DNA from: an uncultured Lachnospiraceae bacterium
Lineage (GTDB): Bacteria > Bacillota_A > Clostridia > Lachnospirales > Lachnospiraceae
Direction: 5' to 3'
Length of the DNA: 5,464 nt
Assembly (NCBI GenBank): GCA_946529195.1
Contig: CAMMZE010000099.1
Coordinates: 1-5,464 of the forward strand
Below the pieces are notes generated by a model. It searched no databases, was not told the DNA's origin, and saw nothing but the letters and a program-made list of their open reading frames with translations. Position numbers and translations under genes: made by a program. Position 1 is the stretch's first letter. Each line of letters begins with the position of its first letter. Of this stretch, positions 1-5,464 are shown piece after piece.

Positions 1-41
1 TAAGGCACAAAAATAAGACCGCTTCCATTACAAGCTTTTCT

Positions 42-71
42 ACTATATCATACTCCTGCGCCTCGCGTCAA
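42..71 (-). promoter_or_regulatory. Sigma-A-type promoter for a gene beyond the left edge
   Basis: Read on the minus strand, a -35 box TTGACG (71-66) is followed after an 18-base spacer by a -10 box TATAGT (47-42). A TG one base upstream of the -10 (TGA at 50-48) makes it an extended -10. Transcription would start near position 35 and run leftward out of the window. It lies 50-80 bases downstream of the comF stop, so it should serve the next gene independently of comF. The identity of that gene cannot be seen. No convincing ribosome binding site or start codon is present between the promoter and the window edge. Confidence 0.6.
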
Positions 72-121
72 GGACTCTTTGTATGTATTTCCTCCATACA
101 CCTTTCCATCCCCCAGGCGCC

Positions 122-847
122 TTACAGCTGTCCGATGCAGGCTGTCAGAAACCAGACTTTTCCCGCTCCGGCCTGCAGAAGAGCCCTGGTGCAGCACTCG
201 ATCGTTGCTCCTGTCGTATAGACATCATCCACCAGCAGGCATCGTTCTTTTCCTATTATAATAGCAGGATCCGCCTGAAAGGCCCGCTGCAGATTGGCCA
301 GGCGCTGGGCCCGCCCCAGTTCTTTCTGCGGATCTGTCGCGCGGATCCGTCTGATGGCATCTGAGCGCACCTCAATGCCGAGGCGCTGTCCGATCCCTTC
401 CGCGATCAGCGCTGCCTGATTGTATCCCCTTTGCCGGAGCCGGTCGCGGCTGACCGGGACAGGCACAATGCAGTCGATCCCCAGGCTGCGGATCCACCCT
501 CCAAAGGCCCGGCTCATATTTTCCGCGAAAAAATCCGCCTGTTCCGGCTGCTGCTTGTACTTGAGGGCAAAAACCGCCTGCGCGCTGACACTGTCATAGC
601 GCCAGAGCCCTCTGCCGCAGATAAAGCTGTGCCTCCTTCTCCTGCAGTCAGGACAATACTCCGCAAGCGGATCGGCCAGCTCTTTCCCGCAGGTCATACA
701 ATAAGGTTCCCGGATGCGGTGCAGTCTGGAAAAACAAACCGGGTGGACCTGCATCCCTCCTCTCTGCCGGAAGGAAAGAGGCTCTCCGCACACAGGACAT
801 CTCCTTGGGAAAAGGAGTGCAAGTAGTATATTATAATATCTGTTCAT
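122..847 (-). CDS. comF: ComF family protein (double zinc ribbon plus phosphoribosyltransferase-like domain)
   Basis: This 241-residue protein belongs to the ComF/ComFC/GntX family, which is associated with DNA uptake during natural transformation and is cytosolic. The N-terminal third is cysteine-rich: CxxC pairs at 17/20, 50/53 and 65/68 with a further Cys at 38 fit the family's zinc-ribbon region. Residues 125-238 form a type I phosphoribosyltransferase-like fold: VPVPVSRDRLRQRGYNQ (128-144), the conserved PQKELGRAQRLANL stretch (173-186) and the phosphoribosyl-pyrophosphate-loop motif LLVDDVYTTGAT (204-215). The frame stays open to an ATG at 922, but the 25 extra residues are encoded by A/T homopolymer runs and do not resemble the family. 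I therefore chose the Met at 847, whose MNR...LLFPRRCPVCGE opening is typical. Neither start has a good Shine-Dalgarno, so the start is less certain than the identity. The gene is separated from recD2 by terminators, and no clear promoter was found for it. No comFA helicase gene is adjacent. Confidence 0.93.
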   Translation of the reverse strand: MNRYYNILLALLFPRRCPVCGEPLSFRQRGGMQVHPVCFSRLHRIREPYCMTCGKELADPLAEYCPDCRRRRHSFICGRGLWRYDSVSAQAVFALKYKQQPEQADFFAENMSRAFGGWIRSLGIDCIVPVPVSRDRLRQRGYNQAALIAEGIGQRLGIEVRSDAIRRIRATDPQKELGRAQRLANLQRAFQADPAIIIGKERCLLVDDVYTTGATIECCTRALLQAGAGKVWFLTACIGQL

Positions 848-860
848 AATTAGACTGTTA

Positions 861-898
861 TTTTTGTATAAAATTGTTAAAAAAAAAACTATTTTTTT
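861..898. repeat. A/T homopolymer tract upstream of comF
   Basis: A run of ten A (879-888) and a run of seven T (892-898), plus T5 at 861-865, sit just upstream of the preferred comF start. The tract is low-complexity and would code for a Lys/Phe-rich extension if the upstream ATG at 922 were used. It is better read as an AT-rich untranslated leader or promoter-region element. Its role is unknown. Confidence 0.5.
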
Positions 899-948
899 GT
901 GAAGACTTTTGCGGGCTCCCATGCTACAATACCATTGTAAACCCCCAA

Positions 949-974
949 TATATTATTAACATCCCAATAATATA
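949..974. repeat. Perfect 9-bp inverted repeat between recD2 and comF
   Basis: TATATTATT (949-957) and AATAATATA (966-974) are exact reverse complements around an 8-base spacer. The arms contain only A and T, so an RNA hairpin would be weak. A DNA operator for a dimeric regulator is possible, but chance is also plausible in AT-rich DNA. It lies about 100 bases upstream of the preferred comF start. Confidence 0.4.
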
Positions 975-982
975 CCTTCTCT

Positions 983-1010
983 AAAAAGGCAGCTCCCCGG
1001 CTGTCTTTTT
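983..1010. terminator. Second intrinsic terminator-like hairpin after recD2
   Basis: On the plus strand, arms AAAAAGGCAGC (983-993) and GCTGTCTTTTT (1000-1010) pair over 11 bp with one G-U wobble around a six-base TCCCCG loop, followed by another T. On the minus strand the same structure has one A-C mismatch and ends in TTTTT (987-983). It can therefore act in either direction. It lies 25 bases beyond the first terminator and may be a back-up terminator for the recD2 operon or a regulatory hairpin in the comF leader. Confidence 0.65.
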
Positions 1011-1035
1011 TCCTTTGACAGACAAATATCAATCA

Positions 1036-1071
1036 AAAAAGAAACTGTTAAGATAATAACAGTTTCTTTTT
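1036..1071 (-). terminator. Bidirectional rho-independent terminator of the recD2 operon
   Basis: Arms AAAAAGAAACTGTTA (1036-1050) and TAACAGTTTCTTTTT (1057-1071) form a perfect 15-bp stem with a six-base loop. Reading the minus strand, the stem ends in TTTTTT (1040-1035), and it begins 26 bases after the recD2 stop codon. On the plus strand it also ends in a T-rich run, so it could stop antisense transcription into recD2. The stem core is not very GC-rich, but the pairing is perfect and the position is as expected. Confidence 0.85.
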
Positions 1072-1097
1072 CTTTTCTCAATAGAAATCCTTCGACA

Positions 1098-3341
1098 TTA
1101 TTCGACCAGTCTGTCCGCTTCTTCCTGCTCCCGGATCCGCACCTGCAGGGTTGTATAGCGGTGCTGCTGCCGCTCATTGTCAATCATATTCCGGACAGTT
1201 TCCTCACTGCCGACGATCGCCACACAGCTTCTGGCCCGGGTGACAGCCGTATAGAGGATATTGCGGTTCATCAGGGGAGCCGGCCCGGTCAGCAGAGGGA
1301 TGACAACCGCAGGATACTCGCTTCCCTGCGCCTTATGCACTGTTACCGCGTAAGCCAGCTCCAGTTCATCCAGCTGCTGGAAACTGTAATGCACCTGCCT
1401 GCATTCATCATACTCGACTGTGACCTCTTCTGCAAAGTCATTGATTTCCAGAACGATTCCCATATCCCCGTTGAAGACGCCCGTTCCTCTTTCCTGGACA
1501 ATATTATATTTGCCGACAACTTCCCATTCCAGCTGGTAATCATTGCGGATCTGCATGACCTTGTCCCCGGTCCGCAAAACGCCGCCGTGAAATGCATGTT
1601 CCTTCTTTTCGGGGTCTGCCGGATTGAGATACCTCTGCAGCACCATATTCAGTCTTTCTACTCCCAGTTCTCCCTTGCGCATCGGTGTCAGCACCTGGAT
1701 GTCATAGGGTCTGGCGTCTACATAAGAAGGCAGTTTGTCCCTGACCAGAGCGATCATGGTGCTCAGGATCTGCATGACATCATACATCTGCAGGCAGAAA
1801 AAGTCCTTGCTCCGGTTGTCCAGCAGGATCTGTTCGCCGCCATTAATCATATGGGCGTTTTTGACGATATCGCTTTCCAGAGCCTGACGGAAAATCTTTG
1901 TCAGGGTGACTGTTTCAAAGCATCCGGAGGCGATCACATCTCCCAGTACATTGCCGGGTCCGACACTGGGCAGCTGGTTGACATCTCCCACCAGGATCAG
2001 GCGCGTCCCCATGGGAATGGCTTTGACCAGGGAATTCATCAGAAAGAGATCCACCATGGACATCTCGTCAATAATGACAACATCCGTTTCCAGAGGATTT
2101 TCCTCATTCCGCTCAAAGCGGGTTCTAGCCCCCCTCAGCTCATCCGGAATCCCAGCCACTTCCAGGAGCCGGTGTATGGTCTGCGCTTCATAGCCGCCGG
2201 AGGTCTCTGTCATCCTTTTGGCCGCCCTTCCTGTCGGCGCCGCCAGCCGGATTTCCATGCCTTCCTGCTCAAAATATCTGATAATCGCCCGGATGGTCGT
2301 GGTCTTTCCGGTACCGGGCCCGCCCGTGATCACCAGAAGGCCGTTTGAGGCTGCTGCCCTCACCGCCTGTTTCTGCTGCTCATCCAATGTGAGCGCTTCT
2401 CTTTTTTCAATACGGGCTATGACCCTGTCTGTCTCTTCCGGATCAATGTCATAATCAAAGGAAGCCAGATCGATCAGTCTTCTTGCCGTTTCCAGTTCCA
2501 GAAAATAATAAGCAGATGCATATACCATGCTCTGCCCTTCTACTTCTTTCCTGACAACCTTGCGGTCAACAGTAAGTGCATCCAGCTGTTCCCTGACGAT
2601 TTCCTCCGGAACTGCCAGAATACGCGCTGCATATCTGATCAGAGAATCCTCCGGGAAACAGGTATGTCCAGACAGAGCAGCCTGCTGCATCACATATATG
2701 ATGCCGCTCCGGATCCGGAAGGCGGAATCTCTGCCGAAACCAGCATGCAGAGCGATCTCATCGGCCAGCTTGAAGCCGATCCCGCTCATGTCCTCTGCCA
2801 GTTTGTAAGGATTCTCACTGATGATCTGATAAACCTGCTCGCCGTACTGCTTGTAAATCCGCATGGACAGCTGCACAGAAATCCCGTAATTGGCCAGAAA
2901 TACCATGGCCTGCCGCAGTCCCTGTTTCTCGTGGAACTGCGCATAGATCTCCTGGGCCTTCCTCTCGCTGATCCCCTTGATCTGCACGAGCCTCTCCGGC
3001 TCCTCCTCGATCACGCGGAAAGTATCCTTCTTAAAGGCACTGACAATCTTCGCTGCCAGCACAGGCCCTACCCCTTTGATTGCCCCCGATCCAAGGTATC
3101 GCTCGATCGCCGTCTCATCTTCCGGGGTTTCTACCGCAAGAGCGCGCACCCGGAACTGTCTGCCGTATCTGGGGTCATTGACAAACTCGCCCTCCGCGCG
3201 AAGGGATTCCCCTTCGTCGATCGTCGGAGCAGTGGCAACGCAGGTGATCTCCTTTTTTTTGACGATCATATTAAATACCGTATAGCCTGTCGTGTCGCTT
3301 CGGAAAATGATATGATCTACAATACCCTGAATGATCTCCAT
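1098..3341 (-). CDS. recD2: RecD2-type ATP-dependent 5'-3' DNA helicase (superfamily 1B)
   Basis: This 747-residue protein matches RecD2 in full length and domain order (family range roughly 700-800). RecD2 enzymes unwind DNA with 5'-3' polarity outside any RecBCD complex and are linked to replication-fork maintenance and DNA repair. Residues 1-75 fit the N-terminal OB-like domain. Helix-hairpin-helix-like stretches occur at about 84-100 (GSGAIKGVGPVLAAKIV), 118-132 and 181-197. The helicase core shows a Q-motif-like LTLDEQQKQAV (317-327), Walker A GGPGTGKTT (340-348, Lys346), motif Ia APTGRAAKRM (368-377), Walker B VVIIDEMSMVD (421-431, Asp425-Glu426), motif III LVGDVNQLPSVGPG (450-463), an FRQ motif (484-486), YAVTVHKAQGSEY (664-676) and the arginine-finger motif LYTAVTRARS (696-705). 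All key motifs are intact, so the enzyme should be active. A modest AGGGG lies 10 bases upstream of the ATG, and no in-frame alternative start was seen just upstream. It is last in the apparent operon, 42 bases after the mreB-like gene. Confidence 0.97.
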   Translation of the reverse strand: MEIIQGIVDHIIFRSDTTGYTVFNMIVKKKEITCVATAPTIDEGESLRAEGEFVNDPRYGRQFRVRALAVETPEDETAIERYLGSGAIKGVGPVLAAKIVSAFKKDTFRVIEEEPERLVQIKGISERKAQEIYAQFHEKQGLRQAMVFLANYGISVQLSMRIYKQYGEQVYQIISENPYKLAEDMSGIGFKLADEIALHAGFGRDSAFRIRSGIIYVMQQAALSGHTCFPEDSLIRYAARILAVPEEIVREQLDALTVDRKVVRKEVEGQSMVYASAYYFLELETARRLIDLASFDYDIDPEETDRVIARIEKREALTLDEQQKQAVRAAASNGLLVITGGPGTGKTTTIRAIIRYFEQEGMEIRLAAPTGRAAKRMTETSGGYEAQTIHRLLEVAGIPDELRGARTRFERNEENPLETDVVIIDEMSMVDLFLMNSLVKAIPMGTRLILVGDVNQLPSVGPGNVLGDVIASGCFETVTLTKIFRQALESDIVKNAHMINGGEQILLDNRSKDFFCLQMYDVMQILSTMIALVRDKLPSYVDARPYDIQVLTPMRKGELGVERLNMVLQRYLNPADPEKKEHAFHGGVLRTGDKVMQIRNDYQLEWEVVGKYNIVQERGTGVFNGDMGIVLEINDFAEEVTVEYDECRQVHYSFQQLDELELAYAVTVHKAQGSEYPAVVIPLLTGPAPLMNRNILYTAVTRARSCVAIVGSEETVRNMIDNERQQHRYTTLQVRIREQEEADRLVE

Positions 3342-3351
3342 CTGCCTGTCA

Positions 3352-3356
3352 CCCCT
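3352..3356 (-). promoter_or_regulatory. Ribosome binding site of recD2
   Basis: AGGGG on the minus strand lies 10 bases upstream of the recD2 ATG. It is a moderate match at slightly long spacing, and it falls in the 42-base gap after the mreB-like gene. Confidence 0.45.
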
Positions 3357-3383
3357 GCCTCAATCCGCCAGAGGACTGCCTGC

Positions 3384-4385
3384 TCAGATCCGTCCCCTGG
3401 CCTGTCTGCCTTCCATAAACTCAACATAGCGGCCTGTTCCGATTGCTACTACAGAGATCGGGTCATCGATTGCAATTGTCTCGATGCCTGTGGTCTCTTC
3501 CACCAGAATATCCATGCCAAAAAGCTTGCTGCTGCCGCCTGTCAGCAAAATTCCCCTGGTCACGATATCTGAAGCAAGTTCCGGAGGTGTCTGTTCCAGC
3601 ACTTCATGTACTGCCTCCAGAATCTTTTTCACTTCCGGACGGAATGCTTCTTCCATTTCTTCGCTGGTAACGGTAACAGATTTGGGGAATCCTGTCAGCA
3701 GGTCTCGCCCTTTGATCTCCATAGAAACCGGCTCCAGTCTTCTGTAAACGCTTCCGATCCTGATCTTGACCTCCTCTGCTGTACGGTCTCCGATCAGCAG
3801 ATTGTATTTGGTCCTCATATATTTGATCACGGAGGCATCAAAGCTGTCTCCGGCAATTCCCAGAGATTTGCTCACTACGATGTCTCCCAGAGAGATCACT
3901 GCGATATCCGTTGTTCCGGCACCGATATCAATGACCATATTGCCGCAGGCTCTGGAAATATCAATTCCGGAACCCAGGGCTGCCGCGACCGGTTCATCGA
4001 TCATGACAACATCTCTGGCACCGGCCTCCATCGCTGCCTGCATGACCGCATTTCTCTCCACCTCTGTTGCCCCGCTGGGCACGCCGATGCAGACGCGGGG
4101 ACGGCGCAGGGTCCTGCGTCCGATCGCCTTCTGTATAAAATAGCGCAGCATCTTTTCCGTGATCGTATATTCTGCGATCACACCGCGCCGGAGCGGGTGC
4201 ACCGCGCTGACATTGCCAGGAAGCCTGCCGATCATAGCATTTGCTTCATCGCCGATCGCAAGAATCTCATTGGTATCCTGGTCATATGCCACGACCGAGG
4301 GCTCCCCCAGCACAACGCCCTTGCCTCTTACATACACAAGAACGCTGGAAGTACCCAGATCAATTCCAATATCTGAAACAGCCAT
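3384..4385 (-). CDS. mreB: Divergent MreB/Mbl-family bacterial actin
   Basis: This 333-residue protein has the length of B. subtilis Mbl and co-linear similarity to MreB throughout. MreB-family proteins form ATP-dependent filaments under the membrane and guide cell-wall synthesis in rod growth. Visible motifs are phosphate-1 DIGIDLGTSSVLVYV (5-19), MLRYFIQKAIG (79-89), IGVPSGATEVER (100-111), IDEPVAAALGSG (129-140) with the catalytic-Glu position at Glu131, phosphate-2 MVIDIGAGTTDIAVISLGDIV (150-170), the conserved RTAEEVKIRIG (201-211), TPPELASDIVTRGILLTGG (266-284) and the C-terminal DDPISVVAIGTGRYV (307-321). Compared with remembered MreB sequences it differs at usually fixed sites: GTAN becomes GTSS, GGGTTE/D becomes GAGTTD, TGGG becomes TGGS, and Phe94 of the membrane-inserting loop becomes Arg in RRTLRRPR. 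No mreC or mreD is adjacent, so this may be a paralogue rather than the main MreB. An AGAGGA Shine-Dalgarno sits 5 bases before the ATG. It follows the zinc-ribbon gene by 17 bases. Confidence 0.93.
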   Translation of the reverse strand: MAVSDIGIDLGTSSVLVYVRGKGVVLGEPSVVAYDQDTNEILAIGDEANAMIGRLPGNVSAVHPLRRGVIAEYTITEKMLRYFIQKAIGRRTLRRPRVCIGVPSGATEVERNAVMQAAMEAGARDVVMIDEPVAAALGSGIDISRACGNMVIDIGAGTTDIAVISLGDIVVSKSLGIAGDSFDASVIKYMRTKYNLLIGDRTAEEVKIRIGSVYRRLEPVSMEIKGRDLLTGFPKSVTVTSEEMEEAFRPEVKKILEAVHEVLEQTPPELASDIVTRGILLTGGSSKLFGMDILVEETTGIETIAIDDPISVVAIGTGRYVEFMEGRQARGRI

Positions 4386-4390
4386 ATATA

Positions 4391-4396
4391 TCCTCT
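4391..4396 (-). promoter_or_regulatory. Ribosome binding site of the mreB-like gene
   Basis: AGAGGA on the minus strand, 5 bases upstream of the ATG at 4385, fixes this start. It lies inside the 17-base gap after the preceding stop codon, supporting co-transcription with independent initiation. Confidence 0.8.
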
Positions 4397-4402
4397 TTTC
4401 AG

Positions 4403-5077
4403 TTAATTACAGAACAAATAATTTCTCTTTCTGAAGTAGTAAATATTTACGAAAATCATAAACAGGGAGACGGAGATGCTGATAATCAGATCCGATGTAA
4501 CCAGATTCTGCTTGACAATCACCATCTCTATTCCCAGATATACAATCGTTCCAATCAGGGACAGGCCGTAGAGCATGATCAGCAGTCCCGGCGCTCCTTT
4601 CTGATAGCCCTTCATCTTGTTTCTGACGAATATTGTCAGCACAGCCATGATTACGGCAAAAATGCCATATCCTTTATCCAGCAGGCTCAGTCCCGGATAA
4701 GCGCCGTAAAGTGCTCCTGTCTGGTCTCCGTACAGAGAACCGCCAATATACAAAAAACCATTAAAGCCGAAACTGATCGCAGAAAGAATAAGCTGTATAT
4801 TAGTAACGAATAAATACCATTTCATCCTTCCGTGGTAAGGTTCCGCATCCGGCAGACCGTCATCAAAAAGTCCTCTTCTTACCGGCCATGTCGCAGCCAC
4901 GGGCTCCTGATACTGGTCAGTCTCCTCTGCCGTATACACTTCTTCCTCAGGATGAGTTTCCTGCGCAGTCTGTTCCTCACGCATCAGCATCCGCTCTTCC
5001 TCTGTAAAGATAAGACCGCAGGACGGACACCTGGATACACTTTCACTTAAGCGCTGACCGCAATTAGGGCATCTCAT
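4403..5077 (-). CDS. Zinc-ribbon protein with four predicted membrane helices, function unknown
   Basis: I do not recognise a characterised family for this 224-residue protein. The N-terminus MRCPNCGQRL...CPSCG has two CxxC pairs (Cys3/6 and Cys17/20), as in small zinc-ribbon domains. Residues 25-85 are a linker, acidic and Glu/Thr/Gln-rich over about 26-60 and probably disordered. Four hydrophobic segments follow at about 87-112, 136-152, 162-187 and 195-216. The loop between helices 2 and 3 (RNKMKGYQK, 152-160) and the tail (FRKRN, 215-219) are basic, so the positive-inside rule places both the zinc ribbon and the C-terminus in the cytoplasm. It could sense or scaffold at the membrane, but no catalytic motif is visible. 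A strong GGAGG 8 bases upstream fixes the start. It sits 17 bases after the glycosyltransferase-like gene and 17 bases before the mreB-like gene, which suggests an envelope-related role by context only. Confidence 0.88.
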   Translation of the reverse strand: MRCPNCGQRLSESVSRCPSCGLIFTEEERMLMREEQTAQETHPEEEVYTAEETDQYQEPVAATWPVRRGLFDDGLPDAEPYHGRMKWYLFVTNIQLILSAISFGFNGFLYIGGSLYGDQTGALYGAYPGLSLLDKGYGIFAVIMAVLTIFVRNKMKGYQKGAPGLLIMLYGLSLIGTIVYLGIEMVIVKQNLVTSDLIISISVSLFMIFVNIYYFRKRNYLFCN

Positions 5078-5085
5078 TCGTACTA

Positions 5086-5090
5086 CCTCC
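5086..5090 (-). promoter_or_regulatory. Strong ribosome binding site of the zinc-ribbon gene
   Basis: A perfect GGAGG on the minus strand, 8 bases upstream of the ATG at 5077, decides this start. It lies within the 17-base gap after the preceding stop codon and suggests efficient translation. Confidence 0.85.
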
Positions 5091-5094
5091 GTTT

Positions 5095-5464
5095 TTAATT
5101 AAACTTAAATATTTTCTGGCAGATCTTGTAAACAATCACAACGCACATCCTGCCAAGGCCGGAGTGGGCATTGCATCCCAGTCCTCTGAATCCAAAGCGT
5201 ACCCGCTGCCACATACCGGGTCTCTTTTCATGGAAATACATCCAGAGCTGGTCCTTCTTTTTCAGATTTTCCTCTGTATTTGAAATGATCAGCATGACCG
5301 ATGTCACCGTGCAGATCATCGTCAGATATCCATACATATAATTGCGCAGATGTTTGTTGCCCACTTCACAGTCCAGATCATAGGCATCGATCATCAGCTT
5401 ATTGACACGGATCTGCTGGCCAATTCTGCTAATCATAACTTTTTCATTGACCGACTGGTCTTCC
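5095..5464 (-). CDS. C-terminal end of a probable family 2 glycosyltransferase (partial)
   Basis: The reading frame is open to the window edge; 122 complete codons are visible before the TAA, and the true start lies outside. An internal Met at 5436 should not be taken as the start, because the frame continues upstream with EDQSVNEKV. No catalytic domain is visible. The assignment rests on resemblance to the C-terminal tails of many Firmicutes family 2 glycosyltransferases: an xDxSVNEKV-like stretch where those proteins carry an R-x-x-S segment, a helical region, then a basic KRPGMWQRVRFGFRG segment and a YKICQKIFKFN ending. Such enzymes transfer sugars from nucleotide donors to surface glycans on the cytoplasmic face of the membrane. 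A hydrophobic stretch (about YGYLTMICTVTSVMLII) may contact the membrane. The identity is tentative, but that it is a real coding region is well supported by the strong ribosome binding site directly after its stop. Confidence 0.55.
   Translation of the reverse strand, partial: EDQSVNEKVMISRIGQQIRVNKLMIDAYDLDCEVGNKHLRNYMYGYLTMICTVTSVMLIISNTEENLKKKDQLWMYFHEKRPGMWQRVRFGFRGLGCNAHSGLGRMCVVIVYKICQKIFKFN
5104..5132 (-). promoter_or_regulatory. Possible internal promoter upstream of the zinc-ribbon gene
   Basis: On the minus strand, TTTACA (5132-5127; 5 of 6 to consensus) and TTTAAG (5109-5104; 4 of 6) are separated by exactly 17 bases. The predicted start near 5097 would give a roughly 20-base leader containing the GGAGG site. 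The boxes lie inside the 3' end of the upstream coding region, where AT-rich Lys/Phe codons could produce such a match by chance. Confidence 0.25.

Noticed and set aside
1..28. Minus-strand ATG at 28 opening a frame that runs off the window
   Set aside because: It has no ribosome binding site and lies only about 7 bases from the predicted transcription start; nine codons are too few to judge.
80..100. TGTATG/CATACA inverted repeat downstream of comF as a terminator
   Set aside because: The stem is only 6 bp with a nine-base loop and there is no T-run after it on the minus strand.
431..826. Plus-strand open frame opposite comF
   Set aside because: It is a shadow of the comF coding sequence with no family features.
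848..922. 25-residue N-terminal extension of comF from the ATG at 922
   Set aside because: It is encoded by A/T homopolymers, is unlike ComF family N-termini and has no ribosome binding site; the start at 847 is preferred.
1015..1043. Plus-strand TTGACA (1015-1020) as a -35 box
   Set aside because: No acceptable -10 box lies 16-19 bases downstream, and transcription would run antisense into recD2.
956..1183. Minus-strand 75-codon frame overlapping the recD2 3' end and running through both hairpins
   Set aside because: It starts inside recD2 in another frame, reads through the terminator stem, and has no domain or good start signal.
1161..2348. Long plus-strand open frame (395 codons) opposite recD2
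   Set aside because: It is fully antisense to a helicase with all motifs intact, has no domain-like features (His/Gln-rich, irregular), and has no ribosome binding site; it is a by-product of the codon use of recD2.
2664..3572. Plus-strand open frame (302 codons) spanning the recD2 start and the mreB-like 3' end
   Set aside because: It is antisense to two well-supported genes and the translation shows no recognisable motif.
3606..4376. Plus-strand open frame (256 codons) opposite the mreB-like gene
   Set aside because: It is antisense to a clear actin-family gene and has a low-complexity His/Asp/Arg-rich translation.

Overview
This 5.46 kb window looks like ordinary chromosome from a Gram-positive Clostridia member, most likely a Lachnospiraceae-type organism. 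That rests on moderate-GC genes separated by AT-rich gaps, strong GGAGG-type ribosome binding sites, and the gene mix (RecD2, ComF, an MreB/Mbl-type protein). No taxonomic marker gene is present, so the assignment is an inference. All five protein genes lie on the minus strand and are transcribed from right to left.

In transcription order: (1) 5464-5095 holds the 3' end of a gene cut by the window edge, probably the C-terminal part of a family 2 glycosyltransferase. (2) 5077-4403 encodes a 224-residue protein with an N-terminal zinc ribbon, an acidic linker and four predicted membrane helices. (3) 4385-3384 encodes a divergent 333-residue MreB/Mbl-family actin homologue. (4) 3341-1098 encodes the RecD2 helicase. 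Gaps between these four are only 17, 17 and 42 bases, so they probably form one operon, which ends at a strong intrinsic terminator at 1071-1036. (5) After a 250-base AT-rich gap containing a second hairpin and an inverted repeat comes comF (847-122). At the left end, a sigma-A-like extended -10 promoter points out of the window toward an unseen next gene.

Functionally the window mixes envelope and cytoskeleton genes (glycosyltransferase end, zinc-ribbon membrane protein, MreB-like protein) with DNA-processing genes (RecD2, ComF). Co-transcription of MreB with RecD2 does not by itself show a shared job. The MreB-like protein keeps the actin-fold nucleotide-binding motifs but departs from the MreB consensus at several positions, including the residue corresponding to a membrane-inserting Phe of Thermotoga MreB. 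That protein, together with the membrane protein of unknown function next to it, is the most interesting part of the window. I saw no mobile element, CRISPR array, tRNA or rRNA, and no convincing sign of a wholly new system.
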